A DNA stretch of 64,000 nucleotides. Source: Rhodococcus globerulus NBRC 14531 (lineage in GTDB: Bacteria > Actinomycetota > Actinomycetes > Mycobacteriales > Mycobacteriaceae). The notes under the pieces are model-generated. The model was not told the DNA's origin, made no database searches, and saw only the letters and a list, made by a program, of their open reading frames with translations. A program made the position numbers and the translations under genes. The stretch lies in NCBI RefSeq assembly GCF_001894805.1, contig NZ_BCWX01000002.1:558001-622000 (forward strand), written 5' to 3'. Below are positions 7,705-16,592 of the stretch, piece after piece (the stretch's first letter is position 1; each line of letters opens with the position of its first letter).

Positions 7705-9252
7705 ATGAAATCTCGGCGATTAACGGTGGCTGTCGCGTCGGTTCTCATGACAGGAGTGGCCTTGGCGGGATGCTCGAGTTCCTCCGGGGTCCCCAATAAT
7801 GCTGTGGGAGAACCTAAGAGCGGTGGCACCTTGTCCTGGGCCGTGACCGGTGAGACCGCATCTATGGACCCGGCCGTCTGCAGTACGGTTGCGCCCCCAC
7901 GATGCTCGACGATCTTCGGGACCCTGCTGCGCTACGACAACGCGACCGCAGAATTCACTCCCTACCTGGCCGAGTCATTCGAGAGCGTGGACGGGCAGAA
8001 GTGGACCTTGAAGCTGCGCGAGGGAGTCACGTTCAGCGACGGAACCCCGTTCGATGCCGCCGCCGTGGTGTTCAACTGGGACCGGATCAAAAATCCGCAG
8101 ACGCTTTCGCCCGCGATACGCGCCACGAACGGCATGACATGGCAGGTTGTCGATCCACTGACCGTCAATGTCATGTCAGAGTCGCCGAACTATCAGCTCC
8201 CGTGGCAGCTGGTCAAGGGTCTCGGTGCGATCGGCTCACCCACGGCGATCCAGGCTGCGGGTGCGGAAGTGGGGAACACGCCGGTCGGTGCCGGCCCATT
8301 CGTGCTCACGCGGTGGACGCGCGGTACCCAAATGGAACTAACCCGCAACCCCACCTACTTCGAACAGGGCTTGCCCTACCTCGACGGCTTGACCACAAAG
8401 GTAATCAACTCCGAGGACCAACGGTTGAACGCTCTACGTAGTGGCGAGGTCGAGGTCGCCACGTCCTCCTTCAAGAAAGACACCGAAACCGTCGCAGGCA
8501 TAGGTGGCTACGACATCTACGACACCCCTCTGGTCGGCGGTACCGGATTGATGTTCAACTACACCGATCCGGCGATTCAGGACCAGGATCTTCGCCAAGC
8601 CATCCAGCACGCCATCGATGGGAGCCAGATCAACAACGCTGTGGCCCCCGGCGAGGCAGCGGCCGATACGTTCGTCAGGACCGATGACCACGCACTTGGC
8701 ACCTTTCCGGCGCTGGATCTCTCCGAAGCGCAGCGTCTCTTCGACAAATATCTGAAGAAAACAGGCAAGACCGGTGAAACCATTTCCCTGCTGACCTACG
8801 CGGGTTTTCCAGTCATGGAACAGACTTCCCAACTGCTCCAGGCACAGCTGCAAGAGATCGACGGACTTACCGTACGGCTCGAACCTGTCGACAACACGAC
8901 GATGCTCAAGCGAAAGAGGCAGCGCGAGTACCAGATTGTGGTCACCGCCAATCTGTCCGAGGACCTCGACTCACTGTATGACATGTTCCACAGCGACGGA
9001 GCGCTTAACGCCATGGGCTACTCGAATCCCAAGGTCGATGAAGCCCTCGACATCACGCGCGCATCCGCGAATCCTGACGAAGTCACCAGTGCCTACCAGG
9101 TCGTCAACGGCGAGATCTCGAAAGACGCCCCGTTCCGAATCTGGCAGAACATCTCAGGTTACCTCTACGCAGATGACAAGGTGGAGGGAATCGCCGCCAC
9201 AGGAACTGCCGCAGGTGCCGCGTTCCAATGGGAGCGCGCCTGGTTCAACTGA
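7705..9252 (+). CDS. Orphan ABC transporter substrate-binding lipoprotein (SBP family 5, DppA/OppA-like)
   Basis: 515 residues. The signal peptide ends in the lipobox ALAGC (Cys23), so the protein is anchored outside the membrane. The body has the family-5 layout: SGGTLSWAVTGETASMDPA, WTLKLREGVTFSDGTPFDA, a central GAGPFVLTRWTRGTQMEL stretch, and a C-terminal IWQNISGYLYADDKVEG. Members bind peptides, nickel or other small solutes and feed a two-permease, two-ATPase importer. None of those partner genes is next to it, and both flanks are decayed, so it is either served by a distant transporter or is left from a lost operon. The ATG at 7705 follows AGGAGTAAAGGA, a good ribosome site. Confidence 0.85.
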   Translation: MKSRRLTVAVASVLMTGVALAGCSSSSGVPNNAVGEPKSGGTLSWAVTGETASMDPAVCSTVAPPRCSTIFGTLLRYDNATAEFTPYLAESFESVDGQKWTLKLREGVTFSDGTPFDAAAVVFNWDRIKNPQTLSPAIRATNGMTWQVVDPLTVNVMSESPNYQLPWQLVKGLGAIGSPTAIQAAGAEVGNTPVGAGPFVLTRWTRGTQMELTRNPTYFEQGLPYLDGLTTKVINSEDQRLNALRSGEVEVATSSFKKDTETVAGIGGYDIYDTPLVGGTGLMFNYTDPAIQDQDLRQAIQHAIDGSQINNAVAPGEAAADTFVRTDDHALGTFPALDLSEAQRLFDKYLKKTGKTGETISLLTYAGFPVMEQTSQLLQAQLQEIDGLTVRLEPVDNTTMLKRKRQREYQIVVTANLSEDLDSLYDMFHSDGALNAMGYSNPKVDEALDITRASANPDEVTSAYQVVNGEISKDAPFRIWQNISGYLYADDKVEGIAATGTAAGAAFQWERAWFN

Positions 9253-9305
9253 TCGGGGCTGCGAAGACAAAACTTCGGTAGCCGAGAAACTTGACTTGGG
9301 GCTAA

Positions 9306-9725
9306 TATCGTTGTCCAACAGCAAATTCCTTTCTGACCAATGCGCTCGGTGGAGGAATCGCCAAGAAGATTGTCGATTGGTGCATGAGCAACATCGCGGA
9401 ACTGCCAACGCCCGTTTCGCTCGACCTGGTCGACCTCACCCCCGCCGCGGTCGACGCGGTCCTGGGCAAGTATCAGGCGGGTTCGCTGACAATGACGGTC
9501 GCCCCTGGTGACGGGGGAATCGGCATCCGGATGGGTAGCGCAAAGGACCTCGGCGAGTACGAGGACATCGTCTGGCCGCCGGCGATCCCGATTGCCTTCG
9601 TCAACGACAACAACTTCGCCGCTCGTGCGGACACCACTCGGGCGTTGGGACGCTTTGTCACCGACGACACCGGACGCGCTGTGATGCTGGAATTCGGCGG
9701 GCGTACCGCTAAGCGAGTGGCTTAG
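9306..9725 (+). pseudogene. C-terminal fragment of a beta-lactamase-type serine hydrolase (probable)
   Basis: An open frame from 9306 (after an in-frame TAA at 9303) reads FLTNALGGGIAKKIVDWC and then PVSLDLVDLTPAAVDAVLGK, with a tail ending GRAVMLEFGGRTAKRVA. This resembles the last strand-helix of a class C-type serine hydrolase plus the small beta-rich domain that often follows it. The catalytic SxxK and YxN motifs would lie upstream and are absent. The first ATG (9384) is inside the match, so an intact short gene is unlikely. Assignment is by general pattern only. Confidence 0.4.
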
Positions 9726-9863
9726 ACCGGTAGGGGACGACGCCGAGACCGAAGCGGGTAGCGTGGAGGATGCCGAGGGCAAATCGAATGTGTGCCGTCA
9801 CGCCACGTCGTCCTCGGCATCCACATCGGCCGGAAGTTGAATGGTCGAGAATGGAGAACCGCC

Positions 9864-10100
9864 ATGGCCTCGAACCCGACCGATGTGTCGAATTCTGTCG
9901 ACGTTTCCCAGTCACCTGCCGCGCATCAGGCGCAAGGATCGGCAGATTCGACGCCGTCCTGTCCGGCTTGTGGGCACAGTCTGGAATCCCACGATCCCCT
10001 CGGAATTCGATTCTGCGGTGTGACCTCGGAGCGGAATCTTGACCGAAAATGCATCTGCCCGGATGAGCATGTGAGCATGCAGCACTACACGCGCTATTGA
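9864..10100 (+). CDS. Small Cys-rich (zinc-ribbon-like) actinobacterial protein, RGCVC-type
   Basis: 78 residues. A disordered Ser/Asp/Gln-rich N-terminus precedes SCPACGHSLESHDPLGIRFC and a terminal RKCICPDEH segment. The pattern CxxCxH, HD, then C and CxC suggests one metal-binding knuckle, as in the small RGCVC-named proteins of Actinobacteria. Function is unknown. ATG 9864 has GGAG (9853-9856) 7 nt upstream; an in-frame extension back to 9792 has no such site. It stands alone before the TetR operator. Confidence 0.6.
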   Translation: MASNPTDVSNSVDVSQSPAAHQAQGSADSTPSCPACGHSLESHDPLGIRFCGVTSERNLDRKCICPDEHVSMQHYTRY

Positions 10101-10114
10101 ACACCACCCAGAAT

Positions 10115-10156
10115 TAACGCACTGCATTGACAATTTAATGCAGTGCGTTATAGCGT
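10115..10156 (+). promoter_or_regulatory. TetR operator with overlapping promoter for 10163 gene
   Basis: Perfect inverted repeat: TAACGCACTGCATT (10115-10128), an 8-nt spacer, and AATGCAGTGCGTTA (10137-10150). A TTGACA -35 (10127-10132) lies within it, 18 nt before a TAGCGT -10 (10151-10156), which is 6 nt from the ATG at 10163. A repressor bound here would block the promoter, and the message would be leaderless. The encoded TetR protein is the natural candidate. Confidence 0.75.
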
Positions 10157-10162
10157 CCTCGC

Positions 10163-10786
10163 ATGGCATCAGTAGATCCCAAAAGTGCAATGGTCGATGT
10201 CGCCGAGCGGTTGCTCGGCACCCAGGGAGTCGACGCGCTCTCGATGCGAGATGTGGCAAACATTGCGGGCCAACGCAATACGTCTGCTGTGCAGTATCAC
10301 TTCGGTGGACGCGATCAACTGCTCATTGAAGTGTTCCGTCGCCGAATGGTGGCAATCGCAGAGGATCGACGTGCCTTCTTGGCGACAATCGACGCAGCCG
10401 GCCGTGGCCGCGAATTGCGAGCACTCGTCGAGGTCTCGATCGTTCCTTTTGCATCCTCGGTGAGCAGATCCGTCGACGGCGCGAACTACGCCGAATTCAT
10501 TGTCAGACTCCTTCCTACGGTGGACTATTTTGGTTCAGATCTTGATTCCCCCGGCAATGTGAACCGAGAAATCCATCAAAGGTTGGTGTCTTCATTGACA
10601 CATCTGACGGAGAATCAGGCTGCTGAGCGAGTCGAGATGATGTTCACTATGGCGTTCTCGGCGATCGCACTACACCTGAAACGTGGTGCGCTCGGAATTG
10701 GCTCTGCTTCAGCAACTTTCGACGACTATGTCGAACATGTCCTGGTGGTGGCTGTTGCTGCGTTGTCCGCTGGGCAATCAGTGTGA
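10163..10786 (+). CDS. TetR/AcrR family transcriptional regulator
   Basis: 207 residues. The N-terminal helix-turn-helix is clear (LLGTQGVDALSMRDVANIAG, then SAVQYHFGGRDQLLIEVF), with a variable, mostly helical ligand-binding C-terminal domain. Its start is at the end of a 14-bp-arm palindrome that overlaps its own promoter, so autorepression is likely. The next gene begins 26 nt after its stop on the same strand and probably shares the transcript. The inducer is unknown. Confidence 0.88.
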   Translation: MASVDPKSAMVDVAERLLGTQGVDALSMRDVANIAGQRNTSAVQYHFGGRDQLLIEVFRRRMVAIAEDRRAFLATIDAAGRGRELRALVEVSIVPFASSVSRSVDGANYAEFIVRLLPTVDYFGSDLDSPGNVNREIHQRLVSSLTHLTENQAAERVEMMFTMAFSAIALHLKRGALGIGSASATFDDYVEHVLVVAVAALSAGQSV

Positions 10787-10812
10787 CTGTTGACAAACAG
10801 AAATGAGCAAAG

Positions 10813-12069
10813 ATGGACGTTTCCTCTCGTTCCGAAGCCGATAATGCTGCGTTGGATGCAGCCTGGGCAAAAATGTGTGACGACCTGCGGTCCGCAGGCA
10901 CTCTTGTGGCACGTGACCCGGTGGCAGTCGATCCCACGATGCGCTCGGCGGGATACCGATACTTGCTGAATCTTCTCAATGCGGGGCTGGAGCAGATGGT
11001 GTTCAGTGCCGACCCGCAGTACCCGGAAGTCGGCCACCTCCAAGATAATACGAAGCGTTATGCGACTGAGTCTCCGGACTGCTTGTTCGGTCACGCAACT
11101 CTCGATGCGGTCGGTACATATCGACTGACAGGTACCGGCGGGTGCGCGCGATATCTTGGGCTGACGTTGTACGACTCCGTCAATCTGTACGAGAACCTGG
11201 ACCGCGCTGCGCTCGAGCGCAGAGATTTTGCGGCAGCGTTCAAGGCCGCAACGGCCGGCACCCTTGGCGCGATGTCGAATCCCGGCGGAATCACCTTGGA
11301 TGCAAACGGCGACTTCGAGGTGATCATCAGTGCTGAGCGCCATGACGGGAACTGGCTGCCGATGGACGCCGCTGCGACGAAGCTGATGATCCGTCAGTAC
11401 TTCTACGACTGGGAAAATGAAGAGCCGTATCACATTTCGCTCGAGCGGCTGGACTTCTCAGGAACCGGGCCGGTGCCGGACCCCGTGGTGATCGCCAGTC
11501 AGGTGACGAGAGTCGGTGAGTTCGTCGACGGATTCTCGGACTACTGGGCAGCAATGTATGCGGCCCGCGCCGGTGAGCGCAACGTACTGCGAACACAGCC
11601 ACCCGTCAGTGAGACCTACGCTTCCGATACCGGGTACATCGCCTACGGCGGAGGAAGTTTCGAGATCGGCGACGACGAAGCCGTCATCATCGAGGTGACA
11701 CCACCGGACTGCCATTTCTGGAATATCCATCTCGGCGACTACTGGGGCCAGTCGCTGGACTACACGTTCCGCCAGACGTCGCTCAACGGACACCAAGCAG
11801 TGCTCGACGGTGGGGTCTTTCGGGCTGTTCTTGCACATCGTGATCCGGGAGTGGCCAATTGGCTCGACACGGCCGGAAACCGCTTCACTCGTTGCGTGTA
11901 CCGATGGTGGCTCGCCGGCAGTGACGATCTGCCGACGCCCACCGTGCGAGTCGTGAAGTTTGCTGACCTGGCCGAGGAACTACCCGGGGTCGAACGGATT
12001 TCGGCGGACGAAAGAAAGTCGATGCTCGATCGTCGCCGTCGTGCGGTACTGGCTCGCTATCAGCGATAG
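10813..12069 (+). CDS. DUF1214 domain-containing protein
   Basis: 418 residues with no signal peptide or membrane segment. The C-terminal third carries the DUF1214 pattern (DCHFWNIHLGDYWGQSLDY, then a GVFRAVLAHRDPGVANWLD block ending in a Trp-rich stretch, RWWLAG). The N-terminal part is specific to an actinobacterial subgroup (YRYLLNLLNAGLEQ). No activity is established for the family; members often sit beside TetR regulators and lipid or steroid genes. It probably forms a two-gene unit with the preceding TetR gene. AAAG directly before the ATG is a poor ribosome site, so expression may depend on read-through from the TetR gene. Confidence 0.75.
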   Translation: MDVSSRSEADNAALDAAWAKMCDDLRSAGTLVARDPVAVDPTMRSAGYRYLLNLLNAGLEQMVFSADPQYPEVGHLQDNTKRYATESPDCLFGHATLDAVGTYRLTGTGGCARYLGLTLYDSVNLYENLDRAALERRDFAAAFKAATAGTLGAMSNPGGITLDANGDFEVIISAERHDGNWLPMDAAATKLMIRQYFYDWENEEPYHISLERLDFSGTGPVPDPVVIASQVTRVGEFVDGFSDYWAAMYAARAGERNVLRTQPPVSETYASDTGYIAYGGGSFEIGDDEAVIIEVTPPDCHFWNIHLGDYWGQSLDYTFRQTSLNGHQAVLDGGVFRAVLAHRDPGVANWLDTAGNRFTRCVYRWWLAGSDDLPTPTVRVVKFADLAEELPGVERISADERKSMLDRRRRAVLARYQR

Positions 12070-12075
12070 AGCCGA

Positions 12076-12705
12076 CTATTCTGCGCGGGAGAACACCGCT
12101 ACCAGGAAGCCGGAATCGTCGGTGAACGGTCGTAGGTCCCACGTGGAGAGCAGCAGATCAACCGTAAGCCCGCTGGCTGACGCGTCGGCCAGGAAGTCCG
12201 AGAATTCGTAGTCGCGGCCGGCGCCGAAACCGACGACCACGCGTCCGGTCGGGGAGATATGACGGGCGAACCCGGCCAGCACGGTCCGTCGGGTCGACGG
12301 CGCGAGGAAGGTCACCACATTGCCGGCGCACACGATGACGTCGAAATCGGCCGCAACTCCACGACTGGGCAGATCCAACTCCGCAAGATCGCCGACGAGC
12401 CACGTGGGTCCGGGGTAGTCCGCTTCCGCTGCGGCGATCAGTACCGGATCAACATCGACGCCGACAACCTCGTGGCCGGCTTTCTGCAGGTGACCTCCCA
12501 GGCGTCCCGGCCCACAGCCTGCGTCGAGAACCCGGCCGCCGCGGCTGAGCATTGCGTCGATCAGCCGAGCCTCACCGACAATGTCATTGCCTTCCGCTGC
12601 CATGGTCCGGAAGCGTTCGATGTACCGCGTGGAATGTGATGGGTCGGCAGTGGTGATTTCTTCCCACTGGCTGGGTGTGCGCTGGCTGGGGGCCGGTTCA
12701 GTCAT
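12076..12705 (-). CDS. Class I SAM-dependent methyltransferase
   Basis: 209 residues. Motif I of the Rossmann methyltransferases is plain (GRVLDAGCGPGRLGG), followed by an acidic loop (VVGVDVDPVLI), the DLAELDLP segment and the FDVIVCAGNVVTFL strand. An N-terminal helix, SQWEEITTADPSHSTRYIER, is typical of small unassigned Actinobacteria methyltransferases. The substrate is unknown. Start ATG 12705 overlaps the stop of the lysoplasmalogenase-like gene by ATGA, so the two are translationally coupled at the tail of the nuo transcript. The open frame reaches further upstream, but that part is antisense-like and ignored. Confidence 0.82.
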   Translation of the reverse strand: MTEPAPSQRTPSQWEEITTADPSHSTRYIERFRTMAAEGNDIVGEARLIDAMLSRGGRVLDAGCGPGRLGGHLQKAGHEVVGVDVDPVLIAAAEADYPGPTWLVGDLAELDLPSRGVAADFDVIVCAGNVVTFLAPSTRRTVLAGFARHISPTGRVVVGFGAGRDYEFSDFLADASASGLTVDLLLSTWDLRPFTDDSGFLVAVFSRAE

Positions 12706-13358
12706 CTTGTGATGGTACCGAGCCTCATTTTCTCCTGACTGAGGATGCCAACCGTCAGGAGGAGCAGCGCGAGGATGTACGACGCCATGATCCAGATGTC
12801 GGTGGGTTCGGGCTGCCACTTGTCTGCTTGGCCCAACAGAATAATGGCGTCCGAGAAGAGAAAGAGTGCTCCGCCCAATCCTGCAGTCTTGTTGTAAGCC
12901 AATGAGGTTGCCGCGGTGCAGACCAGGATTGCGGCGTAGATCGGGACGGGAATCTGGAGTTCGCCGAGGCCGGACCAGGTGTAACCAACAAGGGCGACGG
13001 CGGCGGCGGTGTAGGCGAGGAGAACCCACGGGTTTTTACGGATACCTTGCAGTGCTCCGCGCGAGATGAAGAAACGGATGAAGCAGATGTGGCCGATCGC
13101 GAAGGCCGCCATTCCGACGATGAAGGTGCCGTCCCAGAGAAGGAACAGATCGCCGAAGGCGCACGCGATAAGCGCGGCGGCGATAATTTTCGGTCCGTGA
13201 TCCACCAGAACCCAGGCGGCAAGGAGCGGAGCAAGCATCACTTTTGTGATGCCATCCCACGGCGTCACGTCCGCGCCGTTGAGGATCAGGTGCGCGACGG
13301 CAACAATCGCGAAGGCAACAAACCACGGACTCCGCACGATGAGCTTTTCCACTGTCAT
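12702..13358 (-). CDS. YhhN/TMEM86 family membrane protein (lysoplasmalogenase-like)
   Basis: 218 residues and about eight hydrophobic helices. The family pattern is visible: CAFGDLFLLWDGTFIVGMAA, GHICFIRFF, and a C-terminal LFLFSDAIILLGQADKWQ. The acidic residues in GD and SDAIL match the putative active site of the intramembrane enzymes that hydrolyse the vinyl ether of lysoplasmalogens; the bacterial substrate is uncertain. Start ATG 13358 has GGTGG about 5 nt upstream. It begins 19 nt after the nuoN stop, so it likely rides on the nuo transcript, and it is coupled to the following methyltransferase. Confidence 0.8.
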   Translation of the reverse strand: MTVEKLIVRSPWFVAFAIVAVAHLILNGADVTPWDGITKVMLAPLLAAWVLVDHGPKIIAAALIACAFGDLFLLWDGTFIVGMAAFAIGHICFIRFFISRGALQGIRKNPWVLLAYTAAAVALVGYTWSGLGELQIPVPIYAAILVCTAATSLAYNKTAGLGGALFLFSDAIILLGQADKWQPEPTDIWIMASYILALLLLTVGILSQEKMRLGTITR

Positions 13359-13377
13359 CGATCCACCGTATCGGGAC

Positions 13378-14973
13378 TTAACGGATGAACTCCGCTGCTC
13401 GCTCGGCAAGATCGAGTGCCGGTTGCGGCAGCACTCCGAGGATCAGTGTCACGCCGGCGCCGAGGCCGATGACACTGCTGGTGAGCGCACTCGGAACAAC
13501 GACGCTCGGGGCGTCGTCAACAGGATCGGTGAAGAACATCAACACGATGACTCGCACGTAGAAGTACGCCGCAATCGCGCTGCACAGGACACCGACAATC
13601 ACGAGTGGGGCCGCGCCGCCCTCCGCGGCGGCTTGGAACACCGCGAACTTGCCGATGAATCCACTGGTCAAGGGAATTCCGGCAAAAGCGAGGAGGAACA
13701 GTGCAAACACGACTCCGATCAACGGTGAGCGTCTACCCAATCCGGCCCAGCGATTCAGTGTGGCAACTTCGCCGTCAGAGTCACGCACCAGAGTGACAAC
13801 CGCAAAAGCGCCGAGCGTGCTGAATCCGTACGCGAGTAGGTAGAACATCGTCGAAGACAGACCCGCATCCGAATCGGCGACCACCCCGGTCAGGATGAAT
13901 CCGGTGTGTGCGATGGCCGAGTACGCCAGCATTCGCTTCATATCGGTCTGCGTGAGAGCGACAACGGAACCGACAACCATCGTGGCGATCGCAACGCCCC
14001 ACATCAGTGGACGCCAATTCACGTACTCGTTGGGCAGCGCCACGTAGAACACTCGCAGGATGGCTCCGAAGCCGGCGATCTTGGTGGCAGTAGCCATGAA
14101 ACTGGTGATCGGGGTCGGTGCACCCTGATACACGTCGGGAATCCACGAATGGAAGGGCACTGCGCCGACTTTGAACAACAGACCTACTGCAAGCAGGGCG
14201 GTGCCGAGCCACAGGAAGGAATCGTTCTCCGTTCCGATTCGTGCCGCATCGGCGATACCGGAGAGCGTGACCGTGCCGGCATAGCCGTAGAGCAGGGCAA
14301 TGCCGAACACGAAGAACGCCGACGAGAATGCCCCGAGCAGAAAGTATTTCATCGCCGCTTCCTGCGACAGGAGACGGCGTCGTCGCGCCAATCCGCACAG
14401 CAAGTACAGCGGAAGTGAGAACACTTCGAGCGCAACAAACATCGTGAGGAGATCGTTGGATGCGGGGAAGAGGAGCATTCCGCCCACCGCAAAGAGCGTC
14501 AGTGGGAACACTTCTGTTTGTGCAACACCGGCTTTGGTTGCTTCTTGTTCGGCAACGCTGCCGGGAACGCTCGACGCTTGAGGCGTGAAACTCCCCAGCG
14601 CGTCCTCGTGATTCTCGGCAGGCACCGTATCGCCTGATCCGCGCTCGGCGATCAGCAACACGGCCGGAATCGCAACCAGCAGAATGGTGCCTTGCAAGAA
14701 CAGGGTGGGACCGTCGACGGCAACGGATCCCGCCATTGCCAGTGATCGAGTGCCCGCGAGTGCGACGACAGCCACAAATGCCGCAGCCAATCCGCCGATA
14801 CCGAGGACCAACTGGACGGGGTAGCGCACGGAGCGAGGTGCAAACGCTTCGACCAGCACTCCCACCACCGCGACACCGAATACGATCAGCATCGGTGACA
14901 GCAGGCTGTATTCGACACTCGTGGAATGGGATGCAGGCTCCGCGAGAAGGGCCAATCCGTCGAAGGAACTCAT
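13378..14973 (-). CDS. nuoN: NADH-quinone oxidoreductase subunit N
   Basis: 531 residues, about 14 transmembrane helices, one of the three antiporter-like proton-pumping subunits of complex I. The conserved lysine/glutamate helices are recognisable (HSWIPDVYQGAPTPITSFMA; LTQTDMKRMLAYSAIAHTGF). A cytoplasmic loop of about 50 residues, rich in Glu/Gly/Ser (around residues 115-165), is longer than in E. coli and characteristic of Actinobacteria. Last nuo gene; its ATG overlaps the nuoM stop (ATGA). Confidence 0.95.
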   Translation of the reverse strand: MSSFDGLALLAEPASHSTSVEYSLLSPMLIVFGVAVVGVLVEAFAPRSVRYPVQLVLGIGGLAAAFVAVVALAGTRSLAMAGSVAVDGPTLFLQGTILLVAIPAVLLIAERGSGDTVPAENHEDALGSFTPQASSVPGSVAEQEATKAGVAQTEVFPLTLFAVGGMLLFPASNDLLTMFVALEVFSLPLYLLCGLARRRRLLSQEAAMKYFLLGAFSSAFFVFGIALLYGYAGTVTLSGIADAARIGTENDSFLWLGTALLAVGLLFKVGAVPFHSWIPDVYQGAPTPITSFMATATKIAGFGAILRVFYVALPNEYVNWRPLMWGVAIATMVVGSVVALTQTDMKRMLAYSAIAHTGFILTGVVADSDAGLSSTMFYLLAYGFSTLGAFAVVTLVRDSDGEVATLNRWAGLGRRSPLIGVVFALFLLAFAGIPLTSGFIGKFAVFQAAAEGGAAPLVIVGVLCSAIAAYFYVRVIVLMFFTDPVDDAPSVVVPSALTSSVIGLGAGVTLILGVLPQPALDLAERAAEFIR

Positions 14974-16592
14974 TTGTGGGCACCTTCCTCGGTACTGGCA
15001 TCGGCATCGGCATCGGCGATCACGGGTGTGGGCACCTCATCGACGACGGTGTGGCTGACCGCAGGGGTAATGATGTCGAGAGCCGGTTTGGGGTAGATGC
15101 CCAGGAAGAGCAGGAGCGCGATCAACGGCGCCACCACAACAAGTTCGCGGCGAACCAAATCGCGGATTTTGTCGGAGCCTTCTTTCTCGGGACCACCCAT
15201 GATCCGCTGGTAGAGCCACAGGATGTAGATCGCAGACAGGACCAGCGCACTGGTCGCGATGATGGCAGCGACGTGATAGCGCGTGTATGTGCCGATCAGG
15301 ACCAGGAATTCGCTGATGAACGGCGCCAGGCCGGGAAGCGAGAGAGTGGCAAGTCCGGCAACGAGGAAGGTGCCGGCAAGAACCGGTGCAACTTTCTGCA
15401 CACCGCCATACGCCGCGATGGCGCGTGTACCACGCTGCGAGACAAGGAAACCCGCGATCAGGAACAGTGCCGCCGTCGAGATTCCGTGGTTGACCATGTA
15501 CAGAGCGGAACCGGCCTGGCTCTGACTGGTCATCGCAAAGATCCCCAGAATGATGAACCCGAAGTGCGAAATCGACGTGTACGCGATCAGGCGCATGATG
15601 TCGGTCTGCCCGATCGCGAGAATCGCGCCGTAGACGATGCCGATCACTGCGAGCGTAATGATCCATGGCGCAAACGTCGCGGACGACTCCGGAAACAGTT
15701 GCAGACAGTAGCGAATCATCGCGAAGGTACCCACCTTGTCGACGACGGCCATCATCAGAACAGCTGTCGACGGCGTGGATTCCACCGCCGAATCCGGCAG
15801 CCAACTGTGCAGCGGCCAGAGTGGGGCCTTGACCGCAAACGCAAACATGAAGCCGAGGAACAGTGCGTTGAGTACACCTGGCCCGACACCCAGATCGCCG
15901 TTCGCAGCTGCTGCGGCGATGGCTTGGAAGTCGAAAGTTCCTGAGGTGAATGGGCTCTCCGCGCGGGCGGTCACCACGTAGAGGCCAACGACTGCCGCGA
16001 GCATGACCAACCCGCCGAGCAGGTTGTACAACAGGAATTTGACCGCGGCGCGTGACCGGTTGGCACCACCGAAACCACCGATCAGGAAGTACATCGGTAT
16101 CAGCATTGCCTCGAAGAAAATGTAGAAGAGCAGAACGTCGAGCGCGCTGAACGACAGCAGCACCATCGATTCGACTACGAGGATCAAGGCGAAGTACGTG
16201 TGCGGCAAGCGTCGTGGCGGTTCGTCCGGGGTCTCCGCCGGCACCGCGGGGACGTCGTTCCATCCGGCAACCAAGAGTAGCGGCACCAGTACTGCCGTCA
16301 GTAGAACGAGAACAAGCGCGATGCCGTCCAGTCCCAGGCTGTAACTGGTCCCGAATGCGGGTATCCAACTGTGCCTTTCGACGAATTGGAACTGCTGTCC
16401 GCCGCGGTCGAACGTGATGGCGAGGGCCACACCGATCGCGAGGACACCCAACGACACCGCAAGAGCAACGGATTTGGCGACATGAGACATCCGGGCCGGA
16501 AGTGCGACCACCACGGCGGCGCCAACCAGGGGGAGTAGCCACAGGAATGTCAGAGCGGGGAAGCCGGCGTTTGTCACAGATTCGTTCACCAC
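14970..16592 (-). CDS. nuoM: NADH-quinone oxidoreductase subunit M
   Basis: 540 residues, about 14 membrane helices. Antiporter-like subunit with the hallmark [19 protein letters not shown] segment and the [20 protein letters not shown] helix carrying the pumping Lys/His residues. The annotated GTG at 16592 is followed by a second GTG at 16589; the latter gives a 4-nt GTGA overlap with the nuoL stop, the pattern used across this operon, and may be the real start. The C-terminus is hydrophilic and ends in a stretch rich in Ala, Asp and Glu. Confidence 0.95.
   Translation of the reverse strand: MVNESVTNAGFPALTFLWLLPLVGAAVVVALPARMSHVAKSVALAVSLGVLAIGVALAITFDRGGQQFQFVERHSWIPAFGTSYSLGLDGIALVLVLLTAVLVPLLLVAGWNDVPAVPAETPDEPPRRLPHTYFALILVVESMVLLSFSALDVLLFYIFFEAMLIPMYFLIGGFGGANRSRAAVKFLLYNLLGGLVMLAAVVGLYVVTARAESPFTSGTFDFQAIAAAAANGDLGVGPGVLNALFLGFMFAFAVKAPLWPLHSWLPDSAVESTPSTAVLMMAVVDKVGTFAMIRYCLQLFPESSATFAPWIITLAVIGIVYGAILAIGQTDIMRLIAYTSISHFGFIILGIFAMTSQSQAGSALYMVNHGISTAALFLIAGFLVSQRGTRAIAAYGGVQKVAPVLAGTFLVAGLATLSLPGLAPFISEFLVLIGTYTRYHVAAIIATSALVLSAIYILWLYQRIMGGPEKEGSDKIRDLVRRELVVVAPLIALLLFLGIYPKPALDIITPAVSHTVVDEVPTPVIADADADASTEEGAHK

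Noticed and set aside
14736-15944. 402-codon open frame on the plus strand opposite nuoM/nuoN
   Set aside because: Antisense to two convincing nuo genes and without family similarity.
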